Of a stretch of DNA of 64,000 bases, positions 62,272 through 64,000 are shown piece by piece. This stretch comes from Roseovarius pacificus (GTDB taxonomy: Bacteria > Pseudomonadota > Alphaproteobacteria > Rhodobacterales > Rhodobacteraceae), in contig NZ_FRBR01000001.1 of NCBI RefSeq assembly GCF_900142665.1, forward strand, positions 682,001 to 746,000. Reading direction: 5' to 3'. Made by a program: the position numbers and the translations under genes. The notes under the pieces were generated by a model that was not told the origin of the DNA, ran no database searches, and saw only the letters and a list, made by a program, of their open reading frames with translations. Positions within the stretch are counted from its first letter, which is position 1. Each line of letters starts with the position of its first letter.

Positions 62272-62346
62272 GGCTGACCCTCCTCCTGTGGTGTGAGTCG
62301 GCAGTGGCGGCCCGTCGGGGCCGCCACGCATGATGATATCGCAGTG

Positions 62347-63330
62347 TTACTCGACGGTCACGCCGGCCTCGTCCACGACGGTTTTCCAGCTCGACAACTC
62401 GCTGGCGATGAAGTCGCTGAACGCCTCGGGGCTGCCGCCCTCGATCTGCGCACCACGCGTATCGGCGAACTTGACGAACCCGTCGCTGACGATGACCTGA
62501 TCGAGCGCGTCGGACAGCGTTGCGACAATCGCCTCGTCCGTTCCGGCGGGCGCCAGCAGGCCGAACCACGACCGCGCCGCGAACCCGTCGAGTTCGGGAA
62601 TGTCCAGCTCATCCAGCGTCGGCACGTCGGCCAGCTTGTCCGAGCGTTCCGGCGTGGTCACCGCCAGGGCGCGCAGCGCCCCCGACTGGATATGCGGCAT
62701 GGCCGACGGCAGGTTGTCGAACATCACGTCCACATCCCCGGCCAGCAGGGCGGGCACGGCCTCGCCGCTGCCACGGAACGGCACATGGGTCATGTCGGCC
62801 TTGGTGCGGGCCTTGAACATTTCGCCCGACAGGTGGATCGAACTGCCCACACCGGACGAGCCGAAGGTCTTGCCCTCGGATTGCGCCGCGGCAAGGAATT
62901 CGGCGGCACTCTGGTAGGGGCTGTCCTTGTTGACCACCATCACGTTGGGGATCGACATCAACAGCTTGATCGGCGCGAAATCCGCGACCGGGTCGTATTG
63001 CAGGTTCTTGTAGACCGCAGGCGCGATCCCGTGCGATGACACCTGCCCCATGAAAAGCGTGTACCCGTCGGGCCGGGCCTTGGCGGCCTGAGTCGTCCCC
63101 AGGGTCGCACCGGCACCGGGGCGGTTTTCGACCGTCACCGTTTCATCCAGCGCCTGGCTCAGGCTATCGGCCACCTGACGGGCCAGGATGTCGGTCGCGC
63201 CACCGGCGCTGTAGGGCACGATGATGGTGATACGCTTGCTCGGGTAATCCTGGGCCATGGCCGATGTGCCGAGGGCCAGCATCGAAACGGCGCCTGCCGC
63301 AGCGATGATCGTTCTTCTGGAAAGTGTCAT
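62347..63330 (-). CDS. tctC: Tripartite tricarboxylate transporter solute-binding protein (TctC)
   Basis: A 327-residue periplasmic binding protein. It has a signal peptide (SRRTIIAAAGAVSMLALGTSAMA) followed by the TctC core (YPSKRITIIVPYSAGGATDI, ENRPGAGATLGTTQAAKARP, VPFRGSGEAVPALLAGDVDV). Bug-type proteins bind carboxylates with a conserved water site. GGAGGAGAAGAAG precedes ATG 63330. It is the first transporter gene after the SDR at the window end. Confidence 0.95.
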   Translation of the reverse strand: MTLSRRTIIAAAGAVSMLALGTSAMAQDYPSKRITIIVPYSAGGATDILARQVADSLSQALDETVTVENRPGAGATLGTTQAAKARPDGYTLFMGQVSSHGIAPAVYKNLQYDPVADFAPIKLLMSIPNVMVVNKDSPYQSAAEFLAAAQSEGKTFGSSGVGSSIHLSGEMFKARTKADMTHVPFRGSGEAVPALLAGDVDVMFDNLPSAMPHIQSGALRALAVTTPERSDKLADVPTLDELDIPELDGFAARSWFGLLAPAGTDEAIVATLSDALDQVIVSDGFVKFADTRGAQIEGGSPEAFSDFIASELSSWKTVVDEAGVTVE

Positions 63331-63383
63331 CTTCTTCTCCTCCATTGGTGAAAACGTCTGTTTTCCGGGTGTCCGGATGCTGT

Positions 63384-64000
63384 TCAGGCAGATCCGATCG
63401 TCATACCTCCGCAGACGAACAGAACCTGCCCCGTCACGAATCCCGATCTCTCCGAACAAAAGAACGATACGGCATCGGCCACATCTTCGGGGTTTCCTGT
63501 GCGCTTGACCGGAATGGACTGGATGATCCGGTCCGTGCGCGGGTCACCGGGCGGGTTGACCTTGTTGAAAAGTTCGGTGGCGATCGGCCCCGGACCGACG
63601 GCATTCACCGTGATCCCGTGCTGCCCGAGTTCGAGCGCCCATGTTTTCGTCATCCCGTGCAGCCCGGCCTTGGTTGCCGAATAGGCCGAGCGCAGTTCCT
63701 TGCCGAGCGCCACGCGGCTCGAGATGTTCACCACCCGGCCCAGCCGGGCCTCCTTCATCGCGGGCAACGCCGCCTGAAGGCACAGGAGCGGCGCACGCAA
63801 GTTGACTGCGGCGACCCGATCGAGCGAATAGGGATCGGTCGATTCCACGTCGGCGGGCTCGACGATGCCGGCATTGTTGACCAGCCGGGTCACGCGCCGC
63901 CCCTTGCAGAAGGCCCCGAGCGCGGACTGAACCGCCTCGACATCCGACAGGTCCAGGTCCAGAACCTCGTCGGCGACATCGTGTTCGGGCCGGACCCGGT
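63384..64000 (-). CDS. Short-chain dehydrogenase/reductase, C-terminal part (5' end outside window)
   Basis: The frame stays open to the window edge, so the N-terminal Rossmann motif is missing. Visible parts are the DLDLSD adenine-site segment, LVNNAGIVEP, NISSRVALGK with the catalytic Ser, SAYSATKAGLHG with Tyr/Lys and FVTGQVLFVCGG. It is a classical SDR and is upstream of tctC, so it belongs to the same operon. It resembles 3-oxoacyl or sugar-acid dehydrogenases. Confidence 0.87.
   Translation of the reverse strand, partial: RVRPEHDVADEVLDLDLSDVEAVQSALGAFCKGRRVTRLVNNAGIVEPADVESTDPYSLDRVAAVNLRAPLLCLQAALPAMKEARLGRVVNISSRVALGKELRSAYSATKAGLHGMTKTWALELGQHGITVNAVGPGPIATELFNKVNPPGDPRTDRIIQSIPVKRTGNPEDVADAVSFFCSERSGFVTGQVLFVCGGMTIGSA

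Noticed and set aside
59917..62277. 786-codon plus-strand frame across the tct region
   Set aside because: It is the antisense of tctA, tctB and an SDR; composition is a His/Arg/Gln-rich repeat typical of shadows.

Overview
The window is a 64 kb, GC-rich chromosomal stretch with about 70 densely packed genes. It looks like a marine Rhodobacteraceae/Roseobacter-type alphaproteobacterium. The evidence is an aa3 cytochrome oxidase subunit I gene standing alone, a phaZ/phaC-phaP-phaR granule locus with CTGC-N3-GCAG operators, a CtrA-type TTAA-N7-TTAA box, a type A RNase P RNA, gatCA, thyX, a tripartite tricarboxylate transporter cluster, and two LysR/GntR-controlled catabolic blocks. I saw no phage genes, transposase, CRISPR array, rRNA or tRNA.

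Layout. 1-3.5 kb: two convergent SLC13-type permeases and a YmdB-like phosphoesterase. 3.6-8.2 kb: cytochrome c, ctaD with an FNR/Dnr-type box upstream, then a FolB fusion protein and folP. 8.2-15.6 kb: EamA exporter, ilvC with a divergent pair of Lrp regulators, a class V aminotransferase, a UbiH-type monooxygenase, a nucleotidase and a GntR regulator. 15.6-24.5 kb: a glycosyltransferase behind a CtrA box, carA, yqeY, rnpB, an amidase, gatA-gatC and a metallo-beta-lactamase fold hydrolase. 24.5-32 kb: a gamma-glutamylation (polyamine or amine) catabolic cluster with two glutamine-synthetase-like ligases, a class I amidotransferase, an FAD amine oxidase, a DegT aminotransferase and a LysR gene; two units share an AATTTGATCAAATT-type palindrome. 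32-36.5 kb: PHA granule locus. 38.4-39.3 kb: a small lower-GC patch with a lipoprotein. 40-45 kb: thrS, then a bufferin-type RiPP operon (DUF2282 precursor, DUF692 MNIO enzyme, DUF2063 partner, DoxX). 45-53.5 kb: housekeeping genes (csp, thyX, gloA, sdhE, aspC) and a REC/Hpt/REC phosphorelay group. 53.6-56.8 kb: a MacAB-like exporter. 57-64 kb: one long minus-strand catabolic operon with tctCBA, two SDR dehydrogenases, a quinone oxidoreductase and a polytopic membrane protein I cannot assign.

The most unusual signal is non-coding. Three intergenic copies of an exactly 80-bp element (8211-8290, 39929-40008, and 46178-46099 on the minus strand) keep invariant geometry: a TTGYGYCC start, then 45 bases later four GTAC tetramers at spacings 13, 9 and 9. 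Two further dispersed repeats (GGGGGCGCTGCCCCC family) and several operator-like palindromes are also described.

Functional connections. The PHA genes share PhaR-type boxes, one pair forming an 18-bp perfect inverted repeat. The amine-utilisation genes probably form a regulon through the shared palindrome. ilvC is flanked by its likely Lrp regulators. The bufferin operon is probably a metal-stress response unit. All functions are inferred from reading the sequence; no database search was run.
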